Shown here piece after piece: positions 14,501-29,000 of a stretch of DNA of 64,000 nucleotides. This stretch comes from Acanthaster planci. Lineage: Eukaryota > Echinodermata > Asteroidea > Valvatida > Acanthasteridae. The stretch lies in the NCBI RefSeq assembly GCF_001949145.1, contig NW_019091378.1, forward strand, positions 797,986 to 861,985, given 5' to 3'. The translations under genes were made by a program, and so were the position numbers. Each line of letters begins with the position of its first letter. Position 1 is the stretch's first letter. The notes beneath the pieces are model-generated. The model ran no database searches. It was given only the letters and a program-made list of their open reading frames with translations, and was not told the DNA's origin.

Positions 14501-17500
14501 CGTACTTACTTTTTATACTACGAGTTTCAAATATGAGACGTGATGCAATTTGGTTTAAAAATTCTCATGCATTCTAATACTTATGCACCTTAACCTCCCA
14601 AACATTTTGTCTCCTTGTTTACAAATGATTTACAAGAAAAGGACAAAAACGCTTCAGACTGTATGAAGTAACCCCCACTAAAAATACGCAATCACGAAAA
14701 CCATTTTACCACAAATTTTCTAGGCCCTATTCCATGAATGACAAAAACCTGATACAAATAACTTGAGGTGCAAATTACATTTCACGACTGAAAAGATTTT
14801 CTTTTTGAAACCTGGACGAGACTGATATTGGAGCTTACCGGAAGAGGTCATTATCATTGCTGTCCCCTTGGGCTGAACCGCTGTCGGAATTCATGTCACC
14901 CTAAAACACATATTGATGGGAAATTACATTTTTCCAGTAGATAGTGCACATAGCCAGATCTTTTTCAGGTGTTTCGTCATCAACCACTTGCTGCCGGGTG
15001 GTTTGAAAAATGCAGTGCACACAAACGGGACATTTTCAGATTTTCAAAATTCTTCAAAATTCATCATTTCAATGAATGGACGTTTACACCCACACGAATG
15101 ACTGTCTGGCGGTCACTCTATTCTGACAGACAAAATCTATTTGACGCCCGAGTTTTTCAGCCACGCCTGCAGCCTTGTAAAAAGAGGCCAGATTGTGCAG
15201 TGTTTTGTAACTTTCTTTTGTTCACGAACCTGGCTCAGTGTGCTGCTGACCTCTTTTCAATAGGGGCCAGATTAGCATGCAGCGGTACAGTGTAGCTCAT
15301 CGCTGCGGTGGTGGAGCGCTTTTGTCCCTGGTGGTAATCGGCTTGCGCTAAATCCCCAAAACCGTGATATACTGTTTCAAAACAAGGCTGGATTATTTCC
15401 ACTATTGAGGGTGAAAAAATGTTGGTAATGCCCAGCAGCTCAGTCTTTTGTTATAAGGCCCAGTTCCCTTTGTCCGATTTCGGAGACCCTGGCCACGCGT
15501 ATAAAGCATACATGTCCGGTACCAGAAACCCCGGCGGCAAGTGGTTAATATGGGTGGGAATTTAAGTTTTATTTGAAAAACGTAAAGAAAACTTTCCCAT
15601 ACCATTGAAACATTTAGCCAACTCTCTCCAGTGGCCACCACCTTCCTCGGTGTTTTTATATATGCTTAAGTATATAGTTCATACACTGTAAATAGTTGAC
15701 GGAAAGTTCTGGTGATGAATTCATGGTATTCCTTTGATATGACCAAGCAGTAAGGTGTTCCGAAAATCAGATTAAATTTTACAAGCATTGTTTACTATAA
15801 AATGAACGCCAGATTGCGTCAGTCAAAATGTACAAACCTCTAACAGGAGCGGTTCCCTTTATAAGTTTGTGGAAATCTGTGAACGGATTTACTACTTTTT
15901 TCGTTTAAACGTTTAAAAATGTAAACATCCCACCTTTAGTCAATAGCAATTGTGGATGACTTTTCTGATTATAGTTCTCAGCTTTTGTATGTCACACATA
16001 CAAATATTTCCCCATATTACTTGACAAACTTTTCCTTCCTTCCGAACAGCTTTGAATTCAAACATCGCTGTGATCTTGCAGATTTTCACTAGGCCTTTGG
16101 AGCCCTAAATACAGCCCAACCAGAACAGCCACCACCACCGGAAGCCGGTGATGAGACTTCAGAAGCGACGCTCACCGTGTTGTTGCGCTTGACTCGGTCC
16201 ATCAGGGCAGCCAGCTCCTGCTGCTTCAGCTTGAGCTCCGTCTGCAGTCGACGGTGCCTCAGCTTCTCCGCGATCAGCGTCTGGTGGCTCGGTGAGGAAT
16301 CGTCTGAGTAATAAATCCATCGGAAATTCAGTTTACAGTACCCCATGTATGGCGTCAAAATCAAACTAACGGTTACAAGTCAAGTAGCACTTTTGAAATG
16401 GAATTAAGCTTTGGGGGCACACCCGCTGTATTTTTGTGTAATAAAGCGATGCCAATCTTTGAGTGGTGCAATTTTGGCATTTTGTTTTTCTTTTTCCCAT
16501 TCTAACGCAAACTTCTTCTGGAAATTTGATTACAGAACCCACTGCTACTTCACATTAAAATCCAATAGACAACCCCAGCAAGCTAAGTGGTCAGACTAAC
16601 AGCAGTAGTGAACAGAGAGAGGGTGGTAGGTTTGAGCTCCACCCAACTTGGTTAATCAGTTTTGCTCTTACAATCTCTAAGAAAACACAGAGCATAAAAC
16701 TTACTCAATAATGATGGTAAAGGACAAAGCCCACTTATGTGAGCCTAAAATTCTTGGGCCAGAATTTTTTCCCAGGTCAGTTTTAAAGGGCTTTTAAGTG
16801 GCTGCAAGCGCATTAGGGCATTACCAGCACAACGGGAATAGACATTACAGACAACCGCTCACAGTTACAAGTTTTAAAAATGCACTCCATTTCCAGTCCA
16901 ACCTTTCGCATCTCGGCAGAACACAGAGGCAACCAGCAGAAATCCAAGCTGAAAATCTGCTTACCTTCCACGCTAGTCTCAGCCTGCTGTCTCAGTGATG
17001 CTAGTACAGAGGGATTCTGCCTCGTGGTGTTTGTTGATTTCAAAGCCTGAGAGAGTGGAACAATTGTGCAATCAATTTCACAACAACGTGAAAGTCAGCA
17101 TTCATAGTTTCCTTGAAAGATGAAAGTATCATGACAATACACGACGAGGACACAGTGTCACACGTAGTTGAGCCTAACTGCTACTGCAACTTTATCTAAA
17201 TCTCTGGGATGCCACTTCACTATAAGCTAACTCAGTGAGGCCTCATATAAACTTCTGAACTATTAACCTTTCACAAAAACTAGTGGTTTGGCAGCAATAA
17301 AAAACTCAGCTAGTCCAGCATTGATCTCTCGGAATAGTAGGAAAGGTTGAGACGTTAAGTTTGAGTCCCCCAAGGCTCTTTTTCTTGTTAAAAGCACGGC
17401 ACCCACAAGCCGAGACCCACCCACCTGTTGAGATCTGGGCAGCTGCCTGTTCAGGTCCCTGAGCTGCTGCTGGACGGCCAGGAGTCGATGCCGTTCCTCC

Positions 17501-20034
17501 TGCAGTTTGTCCAGCTCCCGTCGCTGCTGCTGCATCTTGGCCTCAAAGTACGCCTCCCTAGTGGGGGGAGTGGCACACAAATTAAAAAAATTACATCCAA
17601 ATCACATCTGTCCAGCTTCTCCCTGAACCTTTTCTGTACAAATACACACACCTCCATAATACATGGAAATATGGATATGTCCTTTTTCAGGTTTAAAATT
17701 TATTTCAAAATGAGCCCTTTCCCTGTCATTTTCAATGCCAATGTTATTTTCAAACACCTAATGCTGTGGTTCTCTTTGGGCTATCATACTACAGCTTGGA
17801 GATTTTTCTGCCGTACTTATGAATTTCAATTACAGTTCACTGTAACAGTTTGTTCATGAAATGTATGCCATGGCTACCCCGTCACTGTTACCTAAAGTAA
17901 GCTGAGAAAACCACTCTCTTCCAGAGAGACCAACAATGTTAGTGGCACCATGCAAGGAAGCAATTTCAAAGAAACTCTGCTTCCTGCACCGTGACAAAGA
18001 GGTACTGTAAAATTGCTCAGGCATGTGATTCTATGTACCTCACAAAGGTCTGTTATAAAACTGAAGAGAGGCATTTTTTCCCGCAACTTTATCATGGCCG
18101 GCCTGAGGCATTTCTTTGCCCCTTTCTGACGCAAACTCTTTCTCACCTGGTCTCTTGGCTGACTTGGGGCACCTCCTCGCTCATTTCAGACGTCGTCTGA
18201 TTGGACTCCTCCTCCCCTTCCTCTTCTTCATCTCCGCCTTCCTCCTCTTCGTCGTCCTCATTCTGGTCATTGGCTGCATCGGCGTCTTCCTGCAGGCTGG
18301 CGGCCAGTGCAGCCAGCTCCTCCGGCAGGCTGACGGCTGTCTCGGGCCGCTGCTGCACCAGGGCCACCAGCTCCTGCAGCTCCCTCAGCTTCCTCTTGGC
18401 AGCTTGGAGTTTCCTGGAAACAGAAACGAAAACACAACCGACGTTCCTGTGAGTTGTGGTTACGGTCTCAAACTTCGACTGACTGCACTTTTCTCAATGT
18501 ATAATGCCATTCACCTAGACCATATCACAAAAATGTGACTTGCTTAATGTGGAAATACCGCATTAACACTTTACTTTTCATAACCAAATTGCAAGGTGTT
18601 GGGTTTATGCAACCACACAAAGCATTCAGTCCTGACAGCACTGGACATTAATTGGTACCCTTTCCTTAGGCAATCTCAGATAAGATGACAAAAATGTTAT
18701 ATATTGAATAAATCTAAAAGACGTTCATTTGTTTTGAGATTTTGATATGTGAACACAAATGGGTAGGTATTAAAGATAATGAAGAACTAAGAACACACAA
18801 GACCAGTTCATGCTTGATTCAAAAGCAAACAGCAATGCAAAATTGTGACGCTCAATCCAGTATTTGCACTATGAATTTGCAAACGTTCAACACAACTCAG
18901 TCCAAGCAAACCTTGCTCCAAGCCTCTGCATTTCCCTGAAAGTACGGACAAGCCGTAAGAGTTCCATTACTGAAGTGTTGGCAACACTTCTCATCAGACC
19001 TTGCAGCATCCTCATTACTCACTGGTCAAAGAGCAGAACCGTTCTAACTCACAAACCGTTTGGGTTGGGGTCTTAAATGCTGTCTTGGCAAAGAGCAACA
19101 AAAATAATTCGTGGTATTCTTACTTGATCTTGCCCCTGATCTCTGGGTCGTGTCCCCAGGCGAACAGTAAGCTCTGGTTGCTCTCCGTGTCGGTAGTCAC
19201 CTGCTGGGAGTCATCCTCCGACTGCTGGGTGGAGGTGCCGTCCTCCGTGGTGTCCAGCTAAGGATAAGGGAACAGTTGAAAGATCTTAAAGTAATCGCGT
19301 CTGAAACAAGTGGCTGGGGCTTAGAGCAGCATGTGCCTATGGGAAGTGGATACAGCAAGGAGCGAATGGCTTCCATAGCTGCACATGCAATCTCCAGCCA
19401 CAGCCCTAATATTCAGAAGCAGCAACAGTGAATTCCAACCAGATGAATTTGAGTTCAGTCCCCGCAATCCCTGCATAAATATCACACATAATTTGGAATA
19501 CTTGGCAGCACAAAGACGGTACCATGTTGAGACCAATTTTTTGCAGCGTATCCTGCAAAATGATAACCTTGGCACATCAAACAGTTTTATTTTCTCTTTC
19601 AAAGGACTCGGCAGTTTGGACTTTCTTTCAATTTACAGTAACAATTTTTTTCTAAACCCAACAGATGTTTAAGTGCGCATTCTGAACACTTGCAGATTTT
19701 GACTACCATATATACAAATCTTAAGTTGTGGCAAACTACTGTTTCCAGATGTTCAAATTTTCTCAACCCCTGGCAAATTTTTCCAAAGCCTCAGTTTTGT
19801 ACCTGTTCCTGCATGGCTTGGTTCAACTGGAATCGTCCCACGGGCTCCCCTCTCTCTAGCCGTCTGAGGTTGGTCATCAGCTCGGGGTCCTCGTAGTTGA
19901 CCGAGGAGGAGGCCTTCCTAGCGTCGCCCGTCTCATCCACTCCGGGCAGGGGACCACTGGCCCCGTCGAAGCTCTGATACTGCTGGACCAGGTCCCGCAG
20001 GTCATCCAAACGCTGACGCACCTCTTGCAGCCGT

Positions 20035-20072
<38 letters not shown>

Positions 20073-23000
20073 AAGAACCACTTCATTCCAGAGGACATGT
20101 TGACGGGTTTAAACCATCGACAGCACCTGAACTCATCCTCCACTTACAACCCCAAACACTCTCCTCCCTATTTGTTTTGTACACACAAGGTCCGAGACGT
20201 CTGCAACGGCAGACTGTGATTTGAACTCTTGCAGGTGTGTGCATGGTTGCGAATATTACTCTGTGGGTGCACATCCAACAGTGTTGACAAATATAAGGTT
20301 GCAGTAAGAGATATTGTACTCTTGAAATTATTCTTGCAAATCAGTATTTGTGGAATTTGGATGCATAATTGATATTTTTTTGGTTAAAAAACAAAGTTTC
20401 AAGCCCCAAAATAATGTCAGCAAGGGGTTCAAACAACAAGAAGCTCAGTAAAACTTTTCTCTTTGCCGCCAAATTTCTGGAACAAAGTGCAGGTTTGAAA
20501 GGTGAACTGGATTCACGTTNNNNNNNNNNNNNNNNNNNNNNNNNNNNNNNNNNNNNNNNNNNNNNNNNNNNNNNNNNNNNNNNNNNNNNNNNNNNNNNNN
20601 NNNNNNNNNNNNNNNNNNNNNNNNNNNNNNNNNNNNNNNNNNNNNNNNNNNNNNNNNNNNNNNNNNNNNNNNNNNNNNNNNNNNNNNNNNNNNNNNNNNN
20701 NNNNNNNNNNNNNNNNNNNNNNNNNNNNNNNNNNNNNNNNNNNNNNNNNNNNNNNNNNNNNNNNNNNNNNNNNNNNNNNNNNNNNNNNNNNNNNNNNNNN
20801 NNNNNNNNNNNNNNNNNNNNNNNNNNNNNNNNNNNNNNNNNNNNNNNNNNNNNNNNNNNNNNNNNNNNNNNNNNNNNNNNNNNNNNNNNNNNNNNNNNNN
20901 NNNNNNNNNNNNNNNNNNNNNNNNNNNNNNNNGCCATGGACAAAATGCAACCTTGGAAAGTTATGGGATTTTTAGCAGTATAGGGACGAGTCCAATGGTA
21001 CCACTCATTACAAGATCTTCTCACACTGCCTTCTTTTGTAGGCATGGTTCCTCCTACACAATTTTTCATTTTAAACACATATGGTGGACCGTAAAAAGGA
21101 CTCAGTATACAGGAGCAAATTTTATCTACAGAGCCGCTAAGCAGAGAACATTGTTTAAAACCAATTTACTTGCTAAGCAAAAAATATCTGTGAGCACAGG
21201 ACGTGTGATAATTTGATTCGTAGCACATTTGTAACAAGAATTTTATTTACTCAGCCGATCTCTGTGCTAAGCACCTCAATGACACTGAACCAAGCTCAAC
21301 CTGCATTAAAATCAAAGGCTTGGCAGAGCCACATGACGTGGGCCCCACTTTCAATAACTGGAATCTGTGATGTGTTGAACAAGGCATTGGTGTGTAGACA
21401 CTACCTGAGCTTGTCCATGGCTTCATTCTCGTCAGATGATCCCACCAGCTGGGCCTCCTTGACTTCCTCCCCTTGCTGTAGCTCGGCTGGCTGCAGGAGG
21501 TGGCTAGAGGACGCTCCGCTCACTGCAGAGTCGGTGTCTGTTAGAGAAGGAAGAAAAACACATTCAGTCACATACAACTGAGTGACAAACGAAAGCAACA
21601 ACTCCCTCTTTTTCACAACAAAACCAAACTCCACTTCCTGTTAATACTCAAGAGCAAACTGCATGACTGTAAACACATATTTAAGAAACTATAGGCAGCA
21701 AAGATTTGTATAATTTCAATTTCACACAAGGCAGAATTTGCTGCATCAAATGCATATTCACATAGGGTTTGGCTAGGTATCAATCAGACTTCAGTCTCAA
21801 CATCTCGACTATGACAGGTTTTACATCAGCAGATCTTTAAGACGTTGGCTGCTCTACGGCATGACCCTTTGAGTCTGTCTTATTACTCACCAGCTGCCCC
21901 GGGTATGCTGGGTCTGAGTTCCTGCAGCTGCCTCAGTAACTCGTCCATGTGGTTCTTCTTCTGCTGCAAGGCATGCAGCGTGCTCAGCAGGTCCTCGTGC
22001 TCCGAGTTCATAGCTGCCATTTCATTCTGTGACAAGGACAGACCAACAGAGTTATCATGAGGATGTCGTCAACATGCGGCGCGAAGAGGGCCAACGTTGG
22101 TCACTGTTGGGGGGCAGAACGCATTTTAAAAATCCACAGCTCAAGACTGGCACTGCATCTACGCAGGCACACGAGCACTACGCAAGTGAGACAAGCTTAG
22201 CTCTTGTCAAGGTGCAGCTCTTGTCAAGGTGTTAAGGAAAGTAATCAATTTGATTTCTGGAGCTTTGAGGTTGTTGCCCTTTGCAAATGTCATTTCAATG
22301 TCAAACTTGACAGGTGAATTTTGTTCCGTCCATTTTTGACGACCAACTTGGGAATTTCAATTTTGTAAACAAAATGAAATGATCTACTGTTTCATTTTAA
22401 CCACAGACTGCTTTCTATTTACAAAGATAACACGTTCCTGGGTGCTAAAATGCAGAAATTCATACCCAAAGGAAAATATTGTTAACATGACTGACCCCCT
22501 TTATCGTGTTTTGTGTCTTAAGTGTTAATTCCAGCCCATAGCCGAGCGATTAAGTGGTGGCCTAAGAATCCCTGGGCATCGTGATACCTGTTCTCTCTCG
22601 GCCATTTCTAGCCTGTCCAGCATCCGGGCCCGTTGCATCTCGGGGGCACGGCGGGCTGCATCCTCTGACAGGATCTTCTTGAGCAGCTCCCGGCGCCGCT
22701 CGCTCAGGTCTGGGACGCCACCTCCCCGGCTGTAGTCGGAGGCGGCCAGCCGGGGGCCGGGGAGTTGCTCCTCGGTTGGCTCGGACTGTACACTCACATC
22801 CAAGGTGCTCTGGGACGCTGTGAGAAAAGAGAAGAGGAAACCCACATATGGACCCTTTCTTTTTCATATGAGAATATCCCATTAACAGACAACCTTTAAC
22901 CTAATCAAACAATAATAAAGCTCACTTAATGTTACTGTCCTACAAACAAATGCCAGGCCTACAGAAAGCATAACCTCCCACAATCCAACAATCCTTCTGA

Positions 23001-26000
23001 GATTTAAGAATTTCATGGGATAGATGGTTGGTGCTGAGCAACCTTCAGCCTGGTATGCCATTGGGAAAAGTACACCAGGGATCAATGATTCCACCAAAAT
23101 TATCTTCTCAATTTTGTAATAAAAAAAACGACTGAAACAGAACTGAAACATGCAAACTCGAGAACGTAAAAACATTTTAACTACCCAACCCCGTTTACTT
23201 CCTCTCCAATTCTTGTCTTTAGTTTGGCAGCCAAATATGTTCTGAAAGTTTTCAACTCCCATTGCCACTTTTTCTCCAATTATAGGCCTCTTTTACAACC
23301 GTAACAACATCGTGCATACGCTTTTGATGCAATTCTTTCAGAACCAGCAATTGCAGCACTCAAATGAAACGATTCAAATGAAGCTGTTCGGACAGCCTGC
23401 GTGCAGGGTACATCATCCTTACTTGTGTCTGCGTTCTGGTCTTCCGACTGTCTCAGTCTCCCTTCAATGTCCTGCTGTAATTTCATCAGCGCGTTCTGTC
23501 GATTCTGTAACGCACGAAGCTGTAAGGGCAAGATCAAACAGAACAAGATCAGAAGCTTCTTCAAGATTACCATCAAACATTGGAAGATTTCTATTCACTG
23601 TTAACCCTAACCTTCCTCAATCCTCCAAAATCCTCTGGGCGGTTTTAGAGGATTTTGGGTGATTGAGGGTGAATGGCAAAAGTGCATGGCTGAATGCAAC
23701 GGATGCCAGCAGTGAAGGTTGTGGGTGCCCTTGTATTATTGTTGCTTAGTCATGCATAAGTTCAGCCTGATATTTCTTTTGAATCAACTGCACTGCTCAA
23801 GGATGCCATTTGCACTGCCTCAACACAATGACAGGAATCGCTGGAGGGCGTACCTCCAAGTAACATTTTCAAGACATTTTGGAGGATTTTGGAAGATTAA
23901 GGGAGAATCTAATTTTTTCACCCCCAAATTGGAGGATTCTGGAGGATTGAGGAGGGTCCCTAGCAAAAGGGCCTGGGGGTTAAGGTTAATGTGTCCCATT
24001 TTTTACAATATTTTATCACATACGACTGAAAATTTGACAAACATTCTACATGTACTTTACTTGTACTTAAAATCCAGCACACACTTGTCATTATCCAGTA
24101 TATATTTTTTCTTTGTGAAATTCAAACAGTTCGGTCAGTTTCTCTCAGCTGTCTTGCATCCAAGTACCCAGTTTAAGAACAGTTACTACGTCTGCTTGGA
24201 ACTTGACCAAGGTCACTCTCCTAGTACAAAGCCTTGTGAGTGTGTGGGACGGCGGTTACCTCTTCCTGTTGCTGTAACATCTTCTTGAGGAGATCGTGCT
24301 GCTGGCGGAGGCCTTCCAGCTCCTCCAAGCGTGTCTTGATGTCCACATTGCCCTGTAACGGGTAAAGTAACGGTACGCTTACGTGTAAGCTGTGAACTTT
24401 CATTGGGAGAACTTCAGTGAGGGGGGTGTGTGAAACCCACGGAGACAGTGAATGGCTGAAAAATACCTTCGCTGCCCAAACTGTCTGAGCAGCAAGTAAT
24501 TACGTTTGATGAACTTACATGGAATTTTTATTGCTGAAGTTACACAATAGTCCAGTCTAAAAATTTCACCGAAGTAGATGTCACAATTTTAAGCGAATCG
24601 GTAGAGGTTTTTCCACCTGGCAAATCACCAAATGTGCTTAACTGATTTGCGACAGTGTCCAACACTGTCAAGGGTTCTTTAACATCTGTTCTTTTAATTT
24701 GGGGGGGGAGGAATGACTGTTATACAATGGCGAGTGTCCTTGAGAGGTCTACGCCAAAGACAAAAGTAAACTTGTGTGTTAATGTTGTGTCAACAGAGCA
24801 CTTCACAGGATTCAATTTCAACGGCCAGCCTTTGTAAATCCCCTGCCGATTCACTCAAAACACAACCAGACGGGGTGTGTGACATAATGGCCGGCTACTT
24901 TGAATGACCGTACTACAATACGTGCTGCAGAGGATGAGCATTTGCATCCCACTTTTTACCCCTGCATCAACAGCTGCAGCTGCGTCTCTCAATTGACTTC
25001 AAGCCTCATTTAGAAAAAGGGTAGCAGGAAGTGGCAGTTTAACATTCATGAAAACACCGCAAAATGAGGATACGGATCTCCATGGATTGAAACTAGTAAG
25101 GCTTAAAATTAAGAACAATGATGAATCATCCAAGTGACACTGACTCTGACAGTTCTACAAAAGACGACCATGTTAGTAAAAGTGTAAGATAACTATTTGT
25201 ATTGATGGGGTGCTGTGATTTACATATGGGTGCTGTCATTTACATATCCTCTAGCTGTGATATCATGGTTACAACTGAACTGTGGCAAGTGTGTGATTCT
25301 ACATGTTTTATGAAATCCAACTGACACTAAGAAAATGCCCCTGGACCAAAAGCTGCAGTTGAAAATGGCTAGGTCAATGTCCAAAACAGCTAGGGGCACA
25401 TTGACTCAATAAAAACATAGCTGTTAAAAACAGGGAAGTGAAATGCAAATACCTGAAATAAGGCAGCTATTTCTCAAAAAACAATGAGCATTAGACTTCC
25501 ACATAAACTTCAATTACAAAATGGATGTGAGTGGGCTAGTGTGGAATAACAATGAAGATTGGACATCACATAACGGACACAATACTGTGAATTGTTTTGT
25601 CCTAACATGTCTGAAGACTTGTAAGTACTCTTGTAAGTTTAATATCTGTACAGTTGCCAGGGGTGAGACTGGTCAAACGTGGAGACAAAGTCTCGAATCT
25701 TCGTTTGAATTTGAGCTTCTGACCAGTGGACTATGTCATAAAGCCTTAACAGAAGAATGGCATCACAAATGGAAAGATCTGCAACCACATTCACATTAGC
25801 TGAACATGGGATTTATATTCAGCCTACTGTGAATGTTACAAGAAGTTGTGGCAAATGTTGCAGTTTCCAAGGAGAGACTGTAATACGTATTTATCAGCCG
25901 TCAGTAAGGAATGAAGGAAATGCAAATAGGTAATTCCAGACATTAGGGGTCCATTTTTTGTGTGTGTCCTTATCACATCTGACAATGATTTTGTAAGTTC

Positions 26001-29000
26001 AGAACACATTTTCTAATTTCTCAGAGTGCTGATTAATGCAAATTACCTGCCAAACAAATAGTAATAGTTTGAAATCAATTCCGGCGATATTTCCATGTCA
26101 AATAACAAAGGTCAGATGTAACAGGGACACAAAAATGTCTATCTTTTGGACCCCTAATATCTGCAATGACCCTAATACAAAAATCAACCTTTGGAGGCTT
26201 TAAGGTGGCAATTGTAATGAAGGAGGTGTGTTGTTTTCTTTTTGATGGGCCATCGTTCAGTTTACAACGAGAAAAAGAACAGTTCAAACAGGAAGGATTC
26301 TAACATTTTTGAAATTTTAAAATACAAATTTCTATAAAGAAAAACTGGACTAAGCATGAAAGGCTAAAAAAGATGAAATATTTTACAAAAAAACTTGGTT
26401 GAAGGTGTAACATGCCTTGAGTTACGTTCACATACATATATGCTTTGAATGACCAAAGTAAAGGTTAACTTTGGTTATGATTTGCCCCCTTTCAATACTC
26501 CGCCACATGCAATCACTCGATTCAGTAACAGATGATCATACCAGTGCACATGCAAAACTGAAATTTGTGAAACATTCCTGGCTCTTTCTCTAGCTTGATA
26601 ACTGATAGAGTGCACCTTGTTGCGTGTAACACCATGCAGAATATGTGGTTTTGATTGAATCATTGGACAGTTGCTGAAGAATGTGTGTCACTGAAAATGT
26701 AAAAGCACCACGGTATTCAAAGTTCATGAAACCGGCCAGTGCACCTGCACAATTTTGTATCTTTGACATGGACTCTTTCAGTGAATGGTTTGTATCCTTG
26801 AACGTGGCACAGAACACTTCAACATGCTGTTTTTTTTCCTGGAGCCAAGCATTCACCATGCAGCAGTCCAGTTCCAAGACTCCAACAGGGCTTCTCCAAT
26901 CCAACCAACAACGCTAGACCAGGCTCACCCCCCTTGAACTGCAGGGCTTGTAACAAGTAGCCTCATGCGTACCTCCACTGGCTCTGCCGAGTGAGCGGTG
27001 AGGGTGGACATGGCCGATGCCAGTTCCTCCTCATCCTCGACACTGGCCCGTCTCTCGGCAACTGTCTCCCTGGCAACGGGCACCTCATCCTGCTCGCCTT
27101 GCTCCTCGTACTTCCGGAGCATGGCGCTGAACTGCTCATGCAGTTCCATCGTTCCGAGCGCCGAGGCAAGCTCAGAGTTCCGGCTGCTGATGGAGGAGGC
27201 ATCATCATCCCTGTGACCGACAGAAGCTTCCGACCCACTGGCATACTCAACGTCCGAGGGGTAGTTTCCTAGCTGGCTTTCTATCTTTGGTCTTGTGCGT
27301 GCAGTAAATGTTCCCTCCTTCATATTTTTGTTCGACAGATCGGAAGGGGGAGGGGGGAATTAAGGAGTGCAGGGAGGAGGAAGGAGCAGTTATGTGTGAT
27401 GAGCGAGGGAAACTTTCATGCCATTGTCAATTAACAGGTCAATTACCTGCTGTTAAGAAGGAATGCCTACAGCATGCCCCATCTACTGAAATTGACAACA
27501 CAAGGCGGGGCTCAGGGATGTGCACTATATTTACTTCAGCGGCAAGGTCAACATCTTCAAATACACAGCATGGAGTCACTCTGAAGCTGAGGCACTAGAA
27601 CCAGAAAACTTACCAACACTTGTTGAGCTGTGGTTTAGCCTCAATCCTAACCCTAACCCTAACTGGACATTTTGGATTGAAATTTTCCCCAATCATTTAA
27701 ATTGAATTGTTCAAATGTAAGTACTGTATAGGAACACAACAGGACATTCTTTGTATTCTGAATTCAGAGGGCCATTAGGCCCTATGTAGAGTAAGAACAA
27801 ACCTTCCACAACCTTTCCTCGTGCAAACTTGTCACAGAACAACTTGTTAGATTTCTGAAAAGGATAAGGTTACACTTCTTTATAAAATGCCCCTTCCAAT
27901 TTCAAACCTCCATCTTTGAGCATTTCCCTGAAATCAGCATCAGGAATAATACAAAGGGGAGAGTACTTACCGTGGTGGCATCTGAGATGTCCGACTGGGC
28001 GTCTATGTTGATGGATGTGCTCTCGGCGATGGAGGTGGACTGTGACTCGTTGGAGTTATGGCTGCTGCGGCCGGCCGCCTCGTCTGACAGCATGCGCTCC
28101 AGCAAGGCTAGGTAGGCCCGCTCCTGCTCCTGCAGGTGGGCCTGCAGCTGCACCAGCTTGGCCGCCTGTTCATCCGAGCCGGCCGGAGCCACATTAAGGT
28201 TGGCCAACATGGAGGCGGCCTGTTTCATGTAGTCCTGTGAAGGGACAAACTTATTTTTAGTCTTGGCACGATTTTGACACACAGGACTGTAAGCACTGTA
28301 TAACGCCAACAAAGCACCCAGAGGGAGGCACTGTTAAGATCCTGTGAAGGATTCAAATGCAAGAGATATACTTGGAATGTCTTGGGAGGCCTGCCAGACA
28401 CACCACAGGCCAATTTCATGGCGCCGCTTAAGCAAAAAAATTGTTTAAGCATGAAAAAACCTCACTTGACAAAATCAGATTACCTGCCAAAACTTCTTGT
28501 GATGTATATTATTTTGGAATGGTATTTACCTGTCTTTTGGTTAGCATGACAATCACAGCTTGAGCAGGTAACCTCTCTTTATTAAGCAAGTTTTTTTGTG
28601 CTAAAGCAAATTCCGTGCTTAAGCAGCTCTATGAAATTGGCCCCTGCAAGACTGAATTTGGCTTAGCTTGTTGGCAGCACCTTGTATTATTCAGTCCAAC
28701 TCACTTGGCTTTTATGTGCAGGTTAGGGGCACGCAATCTCATCTGGACTAACTTATCTTGAGCGTCAACAGAAACTCCAAAGTCTGTGAGGTTGATCATC
28801 TAAAGGGAAGCTTAGAGAGTCACACAATTTGCTTCACTTCCCATATCCACACAAACCAACAACCTTACCTACAACCAAACCCCAAGCCAATCTCCAACAT
28901 TCTGGTATTTACACCTCTATTCTTCAATGCTTCTAGTTTTTATGTCTCACTTTTCAAAATACAGATGGAACAGAGAGTGTTGGCAGATACATCATGTAAC

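Noticed and set aside
20341..21078. Open frames of 145-245 codons around 20520-20932
   Set aside because: Most of each frame is N; the flanking PCM1 exons join without them.
27645..27662. CCTAACCCTAACCCTAAC as interstitial telomere repeat
   Set aside because: Only about three units; too short to distinguish from the AATCCTCC/TTAACCC repeat family background.
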